From positions 15,852,369 through 15,916,368 of the forward strand of contig NC_080044.1 in NCBI RefSeq assembly GCF_012489685.1: 64,000 bases of DNA, written 5' to 3'. Shown piece after piece: positions 12,875-24,640 of the stretch; position 1 is the stretch's first letter; each line of letters starts with the position of its first letter. The notes under the pieces are model-generated. The model made no database searches, had not been told where the DNA came from, and saw only the letters and a list, made by a program, of their open reading frames with translations. Made by a program: the position numbers and the translations under genes. The DNA comes from Lotus japonicus (lineage: Eukaryota > Streptophyta > Magnoliopsida > Fabales > Fabaceae).

Positions 12875-13409
12875 AAAGAGAATGGAAATAGAGAGGAAAG
12901 AAAATCAAGGAGAATCCAAAAGTGGTAATCATAACAGTGTTGTAGGTAGGGAAGAAAATTGGAAAAGGAAAAGTGTGATGAGAAGGGAAGTGAGGGGGAG
13001 GAAAATGACAGGGAAAAGAAAAACGGGCATTGGGGATAGCGTGGAATCTTTACTTCTTTTATGTTTTTTGGGAAGAGCATGTGGGGTAGGAGGTGGAGAC
13101 AAGTTTTGTCCTTTGGCACAGTGAAATTGGGATCCAAGTTTTGGTTTTCTGGCTGTTGCCATGGATATGAATGAGGATTGAGGACCACCAGCGCCGTTTG
13201 CGCGAGAAGGAGGGAGGGATGTGACGCAGGAACATATTAATTGCAGAATCTTATCCCACGGGCTGAGCATGAAGGTTTTTAAACACGGTTTGCGTGGCAA
13301 GCAACAACACTGATGGTTTGCCTGACCCACCAGTCACACAAAATATTCACTTGCTATAGGACAAAAATATTCAATCTTTGTTTTCCGTACTTCCGATCCA
13401 ATTTAATTA
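12875..13409. other. XLG upstream region
   Basis: This is the presumed promoter and 5' UTR of XLG. The minus strand is C/T-rich, common in plant leaders. Open frames on both strands overlap here but none resembles a known protein. I identify no specific site. Confidence 0.4.
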
Positions 13410-13750
13410 CTCACCCCGTCCCCATTTATAAGTTATTTTTTCTTAATTCTCTTCGATTAAGAAAAGTGGTTGTTAGTAATAAATATAAATTGGTAAAAAG
13501 TTTTATCAACTTTCATAGATTGTCCATTAATTTTTCTTTCCAAAATTAATTTTATTTAAAATGATACTATCTCTTTCCCATTAAATATGAGGGTAATTGC
13601 GGAAAAATGTATTGAATGTTTCAATGGTATTATAAAGTGACTTATAACTAGTGTTTTTTTACATGCGCGTTGCACGGGAAATATGTTTGTTATATTCGAT
13701 ACGTCAATCAATACCTTGAAAAAGTGACTTATAAATGGGGACGGAGAGAG
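13410..13750. mobile_element. Stowaway-like MITE (Tc1/Mariner type), 341 bp
   Basis: The left end reads CTCACCCCGTCCCCATTTAT and the right end, reverse-complemented, reads CTCTCTCCGTCCCCATTTAT. This matches the Stowaway consensus CTCCCTCCGTCCC. The dinucleotide TA flanks both ends (13408-13409 and 13751-13752), the expected target duplication. There is no coding capacity. A GC-rich fragment (GCGCGTTGCACGGG) near 13665 looks foreign to the MITE and may be a nested scrap. Confidence 0.85.
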
Positions 13751-14148
13751 TAATTAATTCACATGGAAATTTTAATTTTTAAATGTCTGATTGATGTATA
13801 CTAGAATTGAACCCTGAGCTCGAGAGAATTGTATTCCAAAAATTACCATGTATGCAAATATTGCTTAGTTGATTGATGTTATGCTAAAAAGTTTAAATGT
13901 AAATCTGATTTTCTCCTTTATGTATATCTCCTTTATTTACTACATGTGGAATTGATATAATGTGTGTTTGGATTTTAGTTTGCAAAACAGAGTTTGGATG
14001 AATGTGGGTTTATAAAACTTAGTTTGGGTCAAAGTGGGTTGATTGTAATGTGATTTATGTTTGGATACTTTTATTCTGAAAGAGAGTTTGATATCATGAA
14101 TCACGCTTGGATAATATTAATGAGAAGCACTTTTAAGTTGTATAATTA

Positions 14149-14430
14149 CTAAAAGAGTTTAATTTCTATGTACCGACGGTGTAAAGTTTTTTTACACCGT
14201 CAACCAATCAGATTTCAAGGATACGAGAAATCTCTCTTTTTATTTAATTTCATCAATTGACGTGGCACATACTTGAAATCTGATTGGTTGACGGTGTAAA
14301 AAAAATTACACTGTCGGTGCATCATCCTTTTTCTCTTACTAAAAGAGTTTAACTGCTATGCACCGACGGTGTAAAGTTTTTTTACACCGTCAACCAATCA
14401 GATTTCAAGGATGTGAGGAAATCTCTATTT
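14149..14430. repeat. MITE with long inverted repeats plus an adjacent half copy
   Basis: From about 14170 to 14322 lies a short element with inverted ends near 50 bases long. The left end holds ACCGACGGTGTAAAG and continues through AACCAATCAGATTTCAAG; the right end is its reverse complement. Each end is itself a small hairpin (ACGGTGTAAA/TTTACACCGT). At 14337 the flank ACTAAAAGAGTTTAA is repeated and followed by a second copy of the left end only, up to about 14430. It lies inside the Harbinger element near its left end. No transposase; superfamily uncertain. Confidence 0.75.
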
Positions 14431-14880
14431 TTATACTGGTATGAGTTTTATATAGAATTAATATAAAAAAAAATTCATTCATACTTTTTTAACTACACTT
14501 TATTATTTTAGGCAAAAATATTTTTTGAAAAAAAATAATAATGCAAATAGTTGAAATTTGTAAACTTAAAACTAATAAAAATTTAAATAAACTCAAAATT
14601 AAATAAGTTGTAGAAAATTAAATAAAAGATAACAACAGATCTTAAAATAACATAATATGTTCCAAATTAAAATACAAACCAACAATAAAGTTCAAAGGTA
14701 AAAATGAAATACTATTTTAATTATATAGTCACAACTAAAATAATTAAGGTTCGTGTGCTCTACAATTTGATCTTTGATTAAGTCACGAAGAACATCCATT
14801 TCCGTCAAAGATCTTACATTTGAACCAACGAATGCATACTCACCAACATAACCATCACCTTCATGCTCATCTATATCATC

Positions 14881-16170
14881 TCATTCATAGCGATGGAAGT
14901 TAGAATCAGTTTCAGACTTCCTTCTGACAAAATTGTGTAAGGTCAATGTTGCACTCACTATTTGAACTTGTGTTTCAAATTTGTACCTTGGCATATGACG
15001 CAAAATTTCAAATCTCTTCCATACCCCAAAAGTATTTTCTATCGTGCACCTTAAACTTGAATAGTAATAATTGAACACCTCATTATGATTTGAAAATCCA
15101 GCTGAACGCCTAAAATCTGGAAGGTGATAGCGTTCACGTCTATATGGACCAAAATACTCGGTTGGTGTTGGGTACCCATCATCCACCAAATAATACTTAC
15201 CTATAAACAATGAAATAATTGTCATTTATATTATAATTTTAATGTAAAATTAGTATGTTATAATCTCAACAAACGTACCTAGAGGTGGGTGTGGAAATTT
15301 CATAGAAGGAGTTGTGAGGGCATTGTCAAATACTTGAGCATCGTGTGCGGTGCCTTCCCATCCTGGTAATGCAAAAATAAAGCACATGCTCCAATCACAT
15401 GCAGCCATTACATTTTGTGTTGGATGTCCCTTTCTACCAATAAATTTGGGTTGCTCACTAGCACTAACCACACACGTGATATGAGTACCATCAATTGCTC
15501 CTATAGCATTCTTGAAAGTTGGCCAATATCGCCGATCATTTCGAATTTTTGTGTCGATATAACGAAATTGTGGATCTCATGGTTTGATGTATTCAATAGC
15601 GAGCCTTAGACAAGAAACTAATACTCTATGAAAATGCATACTTACAGTTTCATCGGAGTGTTGAAATCTTTCTTATAACATCCTATTGCCCACTCCAATT
15701 CCATGTCCAACCATCTTTAAGAACATAACAACCATTTCCTGAACTCCCATTCGCCTAGTTCCTTTTAAACCATGTCCAACCAATTCAGTACAAAGTTGAT
15801 AAAAAAACATGATTTTCCATTCGAAACATTTGATAACAACGAGTAGGGTTCCCTCGCAAAACTTCTTGAACCCATGAATTACTTGTTTTATCACTTGTTC
15901 TACATGGCTTGTTACATAGATAATTTACTGCGTATTGACTAACTAGTGCACTAACCTCAAAAAACTCTTGTAAATCATCATGCAAAATGGACAACAAAGT
16001 TGATTCTTCCCTTTCACCATCCATCATTTCCTCCTCATTTTCTTCATTCAAATCCACCATTTCCTCTTCACTTTCTCCATTTTCGTCATTCAAAGTCTCC
16101 ATTTCCTCTTCACTTTCCTCATTTTCTTCATTCAAATTATCCATTTCCTCTTCAACCTGTAAGAAATAAA
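14881..16170 (-). pseudogene. PIF/Harbinger transposase (DDE_4 nuclease), broken
   Basis: Reading leftward, an acidic Glu/Asn repeat region (about 16165-16010) leads into the transposase. The first catalytic Asp is in GAIDGTHI (near 15500), the second in GWEGTAHDAQVF (near 15345), and the Glu region is IENTFGVWKRF (near 15020). A plausible intron joins PPLG (near 15283) to KYYLVDDG (near 15198). The gene is disabled: a T-run length change near 15810 shifts the frame, and in-frame stops lie before ERFQHS (near 15675) and before DPQFRY (near 15578). The cut-and-paste enzyme would be non-functional. Identity from the DDE spacing and motifs is strong. Confidence 0.85.
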
Positions 16171-16639
16171 ATATATTTTCATATGGCTGGTTATCAATTA
16201 AAAGTATCATTCTTTAAGAAATAACATCATTCTTTAATGGAGTAGCATGGGAGAGAACCATAAAAGAATTTCCAATCAAAGTAAAAAAATGGAACATATG
16301 TACTGATTAAATGGAACCATATCTTGGACAGTGCAAACCATGATTTATAAATGTACTAATTGATAGAATGACATTAAATAACATAAGTACTAGATACTGA
16401 TTAAAACTTATTTGACAACAAGTACCATTAACCATACAATTTTTCCTAGCACAATACAACCACACATTAAAAGTTCTACATGGTTAACCATACATAAAAA
16501 GGTAGCACCTAACACAACTTAATGGTCAAACTAATGACATAATTAAGTCTTCATGAGCGGCGATGGGTTGTAAGCAACAAATTTCAATCAAGCCAACAAT
16601 TTTTTCTCATTCCCTTTCAATGCCACAAACATTAGCCTT

Positions 16640-17657
16640 GTGGGTTCGAACATCATGAGTTGACAACATCGAGAATGCTAGTCAATATTACTTTCAAGAG
16701 CCTCAAAGTTTTGCATTTCTGTCATTGCTTCACCAATAGATGCACCAGGCACTATGAGTTTGTTTATAGTAGTTGAGCCTGACTCGGATGCAGCTGCAAT
16801 CCTACTTATTGCATCTGTTATCTTTTTAGAGGCAGGAACATTCACCTTCTTCTTGTTTCTAGCTCTTTCAGCATTTTCAATCCTCTTCCTCTTCCCTCCA
16901 CTTTTATCACTTCTTTTTCCATATTTGTTGCTTAAATTAATATTTCCAAATTAACTCCAACACTTTCTCCCTCACCAGCTCCTCCAATTTCATCACGACC
17001 CCCCGATCCTTCGTCAAGATTTATGCACCCACTCTCAAAGGTAGGACGATACCCATCAACACTTTCACCTTCTTCATTTGGAAAAACTCCAAAAGAGGGT
17101 GTCCATGCATGTTTTCCAGTAGCTACTACATCCTTGAATAAGATAGTTAATTCATTAGCATATGCAAGTCCTTTATGTCTGTACTTTGCATATTGTTTAT
17201 TTTCCAGCACATTTGTAACTAATGAGTATGATATATTGTATAAACGGAATATAAATCTTACAACTTCATATTAAAACCATACCATAATCTTTTTCTCCCA
17301 CCACTCATCAGGTGCAGCAAGAGTCTGTTTTTCCTCATCCCATCCTAGGCATGTCTCTTTGGAAAATAACTTATCCCATGCTAACCACTTTTTCCTAAGA
17401 TTATCCCACTTGTTTCGAAATTGTACTTTCTCATAGTTTCTATTAGCTGCCTTGTTGAATTCAACCTTCACAACAATCCAACCATTCTTTGTAAGAGTTG
17501 TCCCAGACCGTTCTCCTTTGTAGACTTGATCCAAGCATAATTTGATGTAAATCTCTAAGGCTCTCACATCCCATTCAGCCTTTGACTTATCTGTTGCAGG
17601 GTTATCTACATGTTCTTTTCTCTTATTGCGGCTCACTATTATAAACGAAAAGTCCAA
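16640..17657 (-). pseudogene. Myb/SANT-like DNA-binding partner protein of Harbinger
   Basis: Exon-like frames at 17657-17271 and 17210-16932, with a readable continuation to about 16640, encode a protein of the L10-interacting-Myb type. The first frame carries the trihelix-like DNA-binding core, with WDVRALEIYIKLCLDQV and FRNKWDNLRKKW. The second carries the linker and a Lys-rich region (KRKRIENAERAR). In PIF/Harbinger elements this protein brings the nuclease to the element ends and into the nucleus. An intron between 17270 and 17211 is likely. The coding part looks better preserved than the transposase, but I could not confirm a continuous frame through the end, so I list it as a probable pseudogene. 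Confidence 0.6.
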
Positions 17658-19439
17658 ATTACATTTTTAAATTTAAAACACTAACAATTCAATACTGAAA
17701 ATAACAAGTTTCAGCCATAAATGCTCCATATTTGCTTGCAGCCGTTTTCACTTTTTATCTAAAAAAAATCCTCTTATATTCATTCAAGACGGAGAACACA
17801 AGAACAGAGGAAGTATGAATACACAAACGCCCAATTCTCCATCTCAAACAATGAAGAGACCAATTTACCAATGTGTACTAGTCAAATCTGATACATGTGC
17901 AGTTGTCTCTTTTATAATCAGCAATCACTACTTAACAACAAAAACAGAGAGAAACAAGCACATAACTAATATATATAGAAACAAACCATGTAAATTATGG
18001 GATCCACCTTATATGTTAAAACATGAAAGCTGCTACTCCTGAACTTTAAAACATAGAACATGAGAAATAGATTTAAAAGAAATATCACTACAAGCTTGAA
18101 GAGTACTATCAAAAAATTGAAGAGGAAGATAAGAACTAGAACAATAAGCTTGAAGAGTGCTATAAAAAAGATACACCCCACATTCAAGCTTCTATTGCCG
18201 CTGTATACTTCCCATTAATAACTATTTACTACCACAGTCAAAGACCATAAAAGTGAATTAATGTGATTGATTTTCGGCTATTATATAGCAAACTAATTAC
18301 TAGTATTTATTAGGCAATAACTTGGAAAAAGGAATGAGAATAAATCGGTTTTGATTAGTATTTAAACATTTGATTTTCATTAACTCTCAACAAAACAGAA
18401 CAAATGGGGCAACCCCAAAGACAACAAAAAAAAACAACAAAAAAGCACAACCAACATAAGCTATAGTGGTGTGACAACCCAACTGTTAGGGAAAAGAAAA
18501 CGGGAGCCAAAAGATCCTTTAAAACAACACAGGAAGGAATTTTGCTTGAGCCTGATATGTTTTCATAGCTTCAAATGCCATCACAAGGCACCAAAATTCT
18601 ACTGATTTCAAACATGCAACACATTTTTTGAAGAAAAAAATAGCTAGTTGTACGAATACGAAAAAAAAACTTGCAAAGGAGAAATGAATTACTTGATGTG
18701 CAGCACATATCTGTGGAGTAGATAAGGTTCAAAGCATATAGAACTTCAAACAGTGACCTACAGCTTTGACCAGAAGAGAAGAACGAGAGCTTTGACACAA
18801 ATTCTATGTGTGGTTTTCTAACATAGAAGGTTGGAATAAGGAGAAGTACTGGAACAAAGAGGGTAAATTATGGCACTGTGAAGGTAGTTGATGTTTTTCA
18901 ATTCAACTTTAATTATCCCAACTTCTCAACGTAAACGTAGAAAGGTTGTTTCAAGTTGGGTGTGGGTTTGTGGCCAAAAGTGAGTTAGGGTAAAGGTGGG
19001 TTTAAGTTACCCAGACATAATGACACAATGTTCAGTGCAACCCAAAATCACATTGAGGATGACAAACAGAAAAACAAACACAGCCATAATTACTTCAAAG
19101 AGAATATATGTAGTTAAACAAAAAAATAGTATAGAGTTGGAAGATCATTGCATCTTTTTGTTATCTTGGTGAACATACAAATAATCGGTAGCTATAAGCT
19201 TAATTTACCATCCCACATTCAACACACTAAATTGTAGAAGGTTGGCCAATGATGAGTCTTTTCCATTCACAAGAGTTGAGAATCAAATACTAAATGATGT
19301 AGTGTTAAATCACTACGTTAACTCAATTAGTTAAAAGTTTGTTGACGCCTTGCTACTACAATACATCATTTCCATATGCAACTCTTAGGGGGGGCGTATG
19401 TTTGAAGTTATAAAAACACATTCCTGCGAGTATAGAGGA

Positions 19440-19735
19440 TCAGAATTCATATGTTTATTTTTAGAGAACTAAATTATTTTATTCAAACATGGGGAAGAAC
19501 CTCCTAACAAAAAGAGTACTAGAACAATAACCAGACAAAGGCGAGAAGACAAAACCACTACAAAACATGAGACACGAAAACTCCAACCAGGAATAAGTGC
19601 TTAACACACGTGACCTCTAAATACCATGAATAAGCGCCACCGGAGATGCCAAAGAAGCCACCTCTTCAACATAAGCAACCACAATATTCGAAAGAGAATC
19701 AGATATATGTGGTTGTATGTAATCAAAACAAGCTA
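19440..19735 (-). mobile_element. L1-type LINE 3' end fragment
   Basis: On the minus strand a short frame reads toward VAYVEEVASLASPVALIHG then a stop near 19625, followed by a T/G-rich 3' untranslated tail and an A-rich end near 19450. This is the usual look of the last part of a plant L1 element truncated at its 5' side. Only the terminal segment is present; no reverse transcriptase motif remains. Confidence 0.45.
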
Positions 19736-19938
19736 GACTTGTGCAAAGTGAGAGTTTCTCACATACCCAACACTTATAGGTTTGTAGTGTAATGGATGTG
19801 ATACTAGTCCTTTAAGTATTAAGAATGTCATACAACCCAAATTTAACAAGAAGACAAAACAACTTAAACTGTGTAGCAATAAAATACCCCTTATATCAGG
19901 AATTGACATCCACTTATCTTCAGTGGCCAATTGACAAG

Positions 19939-20357
19939 CAGGGCCGGCCCTTCCCACAACCCAGGGCCTCCAAGAAGAAGGGGCCCAAAAAAAAATTCTC
20001 ATTAAACTTTCCCCTAAAATAAAATTTAGTTATAATAATTAATGTTCATGATGTTATTAATGACTTGAGCTGGTTTAGTGGTTAGTAACTGTGTATGTTA
20101 CTTTTATGTACTGGGTTCGAATCCCATCTTTTGGCTTTTGACATGTTATTTGTTAATTAATTTGAATTGAAAGAATTCAAAAATTAAAGCAAAAGGTCGC
20201 GTTGCTTGGATTCGAACACGCGACCTCTGACGGGTTACAAGAGGCCAGTTGCCAAACGAACCAACATAATGGTTCTAATGAAATTTCGAACGATAAATTA
20301 TTAGGGAGCCATTTTTATTATTTGCCCAGGGCCTCCAAAATGTCGGGACCAGCCCTG
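19939..20357. mobile_element. Non-autonomous hAT-type element (419 bp) with tRNA-like segments
   Basis: The left end is CAGGGCCGGCCC and the right end, reverse-complemented, is CAGGGCTGGTCCC. A second conserved block (CCAGGGCCTCCAA) lies just inside each end. The 8-bp sequence TTGACAAG occurs exactly at both flanks (19931-19938 and 20358-20365), the hallmark of hAT insertion. Inside are two tRNA-like segments: plus strand about 20060-20125 with box B GGTTCGAATCCC, and minus strand about 20270-20200 with box B GTTCGAATCC. There is no protein-coding capacity. Confidence 0.9.
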
Positions 20358-20365
20358 TTGACAAG

Positions 20366-20940
20366 GAACAATGTATAATGCATTAAGTACTTCTTGTGCC
20401 CTTGCAACAAACCATAAAGTGCATAACATACCCAATACTGTTAAAGCTCCTTAATCAGTTCGCTGCGAACATAACTCCAGATCTCGTCGCCCATACCTAA
20501 CCACAATGATCATCTGATGCGACATTTAAAATATTATCAATATAAAATTGAAAGTTTGAAGAATTTGATTAATGAATGAGATGACTATTTTGGGTGCAAA
20601 TTTGGTGTACTCAAGGCCATTTGCGGAGACAAGTTTGGAACGCTTAGGGGGCCTTCTTGGAGGGAAATGTTGAATTTCTATCATGAATAGAGTTGATATA
20701 ACCATTAACTATCTCAAAATATAAAAAGGATGACGTTTTGTAGATCCTTTTACAACACCACATTTTCCTTGGTCCTTTGTTTTTATCTTATCAGGAGGAG
20801 GACACATAGAAGTTATATCAGGGAACAGAATCTCTCAAACATTCTCTTCTATTATGATTTTCTTTCTCACATCTGCTTCTTCAAATTTATATGGCAAAGC
20901 TTCCCACTCAGACTTTGGAGTCAATTCTAATAAATGATCA
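20366..20940. other. Non-coding flank between the hAT MITE and the MULE relic
   Basis: No gene, known repeat end or RNA was recognised. This may be the 3' flank of the MULE relic, but no terminal inverted repeat was found. Confidence 0.4.
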
Positions 20941-20944
20941 TCAC

Positions 20945-21330
20945 CTATTGCCCAAGATAGTCTCTTAAAAAGTGATGAATTGCTAGTAGGGGAACACTTT
21001 TATACCTTGAAATTTCACTAGCATAAGGTAATTCATATGTTGTTCTCATTGTACATCCACATTCAGAACCATCAATTCCCACATTGTGAACTTGCATCTC
21101 TTCCTTTGCAATTAACTGTAACACTTTTTTGGACATAAATTCTCTCAAATTGTTATAAAACTTTCATTTGAAAGTGCGATCCATAATGAATATGTTATGC
21201 TGAAAAGATTACCTTATCTTGATATGTTGCAAAATGTTTAACTTGTTCATGCATCCCAAGAAGTACATAAATCACTCTTGCTATGTCGAGGCAATATTTT
21301 CAACCTTGCATGTGCACCTTCAACCCTTTA
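20945..21330 (-). pseudogene. MULE transposase relic, C-terminal part
   Basis: The minus strand reads KGLKVHM, then HEQVKHFATYQDK, then after a stop EFMSKKVLQLIAKEE and CGCTMRTTYELPYASEI. The last part is the Cys-rich segment (CGC...LPCAC type) that follows the core in FAR1/MULE-like plant transposases; here the final Cys are lost. It is the downstream half of the gene whose upstream half lies at 31376-31800, on the far side of the 9.8-kb hAT insertion. In-frame stops show it is dead. Confidence 0.65.
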
Positions 21331-22488
21331 AGACTAACACTATTTTTATTAATAATGTTGAACATGTTTACAACTTGTAGAAATTTTCTAACTACTTAAA
21401 TCACTTGTTACTTGTTGTCACAGTGGCGGAAATAGGGGGTGGCTTGGTCATGCCACAGTCCCCACATTGTTTTAATTTTCTTTACCGATACCCTTATAAA
21501 AATGGATATAGCACCACCATACCTAAATATATATCACTTATTGACTTAGCTTGGTCCCACAATCAAAGAAAAATTTCACTTTCTCTGCTCACGTGTTCCG
21601 TTCGGTGTTACAACATCCAATCACTTCAACTTTATTATATTATATTAAAACTATTAGAAAAGCTTATTTTACAAGCTAGTATTTTTCTTCTCCCTTTTAG
21701 ATTTGCTAAAAGAAAGGTAACATCGTAACAGACTAACAAAGAACATTTGGGGGGGGGGTCTTTTTGGCCTTTTTTTTTTCTCTACCATGCCCATGCCCTA
21801 AGTTTTCCATTCAATCTTGGTTTTTGGCTTTCTCTACTCACGTGAGGTTGCTTTTTTTTCTTCCTTTTACTGTATGTTTTCAATTCCAAACTTTTTCATT
21901 CAGTTTTTCACATGCTCACTACCAATAATTTCACTTCCCCACTTCTACTTCTATTTTGTGTGTTATTTCTTCTATTTGTTGTGCCCTATCACTGTTATGT
22001 GTGCGAATTTATAATTTTGACTCAATTTGAGGATTGGATGCTCTAATTTTGGGGTTTATGGCTTCAAGTTGTTCAATTCCACTCAGATTTTAGTCACTTT
22101 TTTCCTCCTTTGTGGTAACTAATTTCCCCACTCTTTATTTTTTACTTGAGGGAATTACCTTGTTCTTTGCATAATATTAGCTTTGTTAGATTCTTTTGAT
22201 TAGTTAGATTGATTATCCGTCATGTTAATTATTAGAATGACAATTTTCTCTAACCCTAAATTTTGATTGGAACTTATTAATTTATATGAGGTGATATATT
22301 TCTTTTAGGTTGAAAGATGTCTCACAAGAAAACTATTCACTCATATTTCAAAAGAAAAGAGGGAGACAATAAAGAAGCACAACCTTTGTCTAATGCACAA
22401 ACTTCAAATTTAGATACTAATGTTGAAAGTGTTGTTGAACAACCTCCTTCCAAATATTTGAGGATTGGACAAGAAAGCATTGATATTG

Positions 22489-22948
22489 TGTCACGACCCG
22501 AAAACCTAAGCCGTGACCGGCTTGTGGGAATACCTCCATGACATCACAAAGCAACTCTGCAGTGGGTACTCTTCTCCTTCCTCATAGCACAAACCCTAAG
22601 TCCCAATCTTTATCTCAAAATCCCTTTCACTTGAACATCAAAATCCTCCTTCACGAGAGTGTGGTTTTTTGCAATAGGATTTGGTGTGGCTTTTCATGTG
22701 TAGAAGTGGAAGGAAAGGACGAAACAGTGGAGGGGATGCAAGTCGCATACGGAGGCACAGGAAAGCAATTCTAAGAGAAAAGAAAGAAGGATACAAATTT
22801 GAGGTTTCTTTTTGTTTGTTGTTTTGGAATTGGTAATGGTAATTGGGGTGTGGGCTGCGTGATATAAAGGTAGGCTAGGTTAGTTATATTTTTTTCTTCC
22901 ATTTTCTAATAATAAAAAAATATATAATTATTGAAACGGGTCGTTTCA
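22489..22948 (-). repeat. Gypsy 3' LTR, internally deleted (460 bp)
   Basis: This copy starts TGTCACGACCCG and ends GGGTCGTTTCA. It matches the other LTR over 33 bases at one end and about 428 bases at the other, and lacks the intervening 1.46 kb. Over the shared part I count five substitutions and two one-base length differences. Confidence 0.9.
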
Positions 22949-24212
22949 ATCTTCCCCTCTTAGAAAAATTCGTCCTCGAATTTTAAAGTTTGAACCAATC
23001 TTAAGTTCCAAATAGGAGTGGATACTTCTCAAGCATGACCACCACGAGTCTCCCAAGTCGTCTATTCACCAAATGGTCCTCGCCAAAGTACTTTCACTGA
23101 ACAAAGCTCTTTAAAATGCATACACTTCACTCTCATATCAACCAAGGCTACCAGTTATTCCATATATAAAATAAAACACATGGCCTCAGTTTCCGTTTTT
23201 ACCAAACCAAGCCACTCCTTTCTTCGGAAAAACACTTAAAACACATGGTCACTAATTGCAACCTCAAAAAATGTGTCACCTCCTACCAGCATAAGACTTT
23301 TGTTTACCTTGAGCTGTAACCAAACGATCTAAACTAGTTTAACTTTCTCTATTGCGTGTTGGATAGGTTATGGACATTCAAGTTTAGTTCCTCCATAATC
23401 AACTCAATCTACTTGATTATTGCACCCCCTACCAGACAAGGCCTCAAATAGTGTTAGCTGAAAACTAGATTGATTATTGTTCTTATAATTATGCTTCATC
23501 CGGGTTAAATACTGATCACAACTCTCTCTAAGGTCTAAAACACCTGCACAAGACATATCCTATAAGATCTGAATAGTCTCTAAGAATTGCCAATTGTTTG
23601 AGAATGGAAACCTATACTCATTTTCAAGTGAGTCCCCGAAGCAATTTGAAAGGATTTCAAAAACTAAAAAGTGAATAGAGCTTCTCAATATGAACTCATA
23701 ACTATGGGTGCACCATGCAAGAAATAATCTCATCCAAACAAAACTTAACATATTGAGTTGTGGTGTAAGTAGTGTTCACTTGTAAGAACTATGCAAACTT
23801 AATCAATTATCCATGATTACCTAAACAGAATCATAACCTTTGATCCTAAGAAACCTTGTCACCAAATCCACAGCAATACTTTCCAACCTCCATAGTGATG
23901 TCTTGATAAATTGATCTAGCTCTTCTAGCTTTTAGTTCCTTTCGTCCAATCCTTGTCATACTTAACATTTAGAAACAAAATCCACTACGCCTTTCTTCAT
24001 TCTTTCCCACCAATAAAATTCCTTCACATCTTGATTACTAGAATATGAATGTATAGTTTAAAAAAAATAATGATAGAAGTCCTCTAATATTTTCCTCCTC
24101 AAACTATTTGTATTAGGCAAACACAATTATCATTTAAGTCATAAAATGTCATCAGATTCTACCGAAAATGTGGAACCTTTTCACTTCAAAATTCCTCTAC
24201 CATCTTCACCAC

Positions 24213-24640
24213 CTATGAATCTTGACCTTGATCATGTTTAACATCATCAACCCAATCACCAACCAAATTAAAATGAATCTGCACAAAAGTCGACAATCCT
24301 TTGGGATGGACAATCCCAAACATAACTCTTCTATTAGTAAGCTTATAGTGCTCTTCTTTATCCTCAGAATGAACAAGAATACCTTCAATAAACACATTCA
24401 CAAAGTGCTAAAAGAATGACTTAAAGATGCGGTTCATTGAATTCTTAAAACAACGTTGGCATCACTAAGTCTAAAGGCATGACTAACAACCCATTACAGT
24501 CATAACATGTTTTGTAGGTGGTCTTCAAAATTCTCTTTCTTAATATTCCATTTATGGTACCTAGATCACTAAGTCTTTTTTTTTTATACCATCATATTCT
24601 CCATTTGCTTGTAATCTACACATAACTACATAGTCTTGAC
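24213..24640 (-). pseudogene. Gypsy reverse transcriptase relic
   Basis: The minus strand around 24640-24600 reads YVVMCRLQANGEYDG in one frame and CVDYKQMEN in another, matching the RT motif CVDYRxLN. The stretch 24401-24340 reads FIEGILVHSEDKEEHYKL, which corresponds to FIDDILVYS. The two catalytic Asp are replaced by Glu-Gly. Stops and frame changes lie between the two blocks. This segment could not supply reverse transcription. Confidence 0.75.

Larger units (their letters stand above)
13961..19086 (-). mobile_element. PIF/Harbinger-type DNA transposon, decayed
   Basis: The element holds the two genes expected of this superfamily, both on the minus strand: a DDE nuclease (14881-16170) and a Myb/SANT-like DNA-binding protein (about 16640-17657). 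Candidate ends are TGTGTGTTTGG at 13961 and, reverse-complemented, TGGCTGTGTTTG at 19086. They are flanked by TAA on both sides (13958-13960 and 19087-19089), fitting the 3-bp TWA target of PIF/Harbinger. Subterminal AATGTGATTT occurs at both ends. The ends are inexact, so the limits are less certain than the identity. Non-coding parts at 17660-19080 show nothing else. Confidence 0.7.

Noticed and set aside
12714..13330. Overlapping frames on both strands upstream of XLG
   Set aside because: They are low-complexity Lys/Glu or Ser/Pro sequences from purine/pyrimidine tracts without any recognisable domain.
15987..16224. Ser/Phe-rich plus-strand frames
   Set aside because: They are the antisense of the acidic repeat region of the Harbinger transposase.
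20060..20130. A functional tRNA gene
   Set aside because: Box A and box B are present, but the segment lies inside a MITE and I could not fold a full cloverleaf with an acceptor stem.
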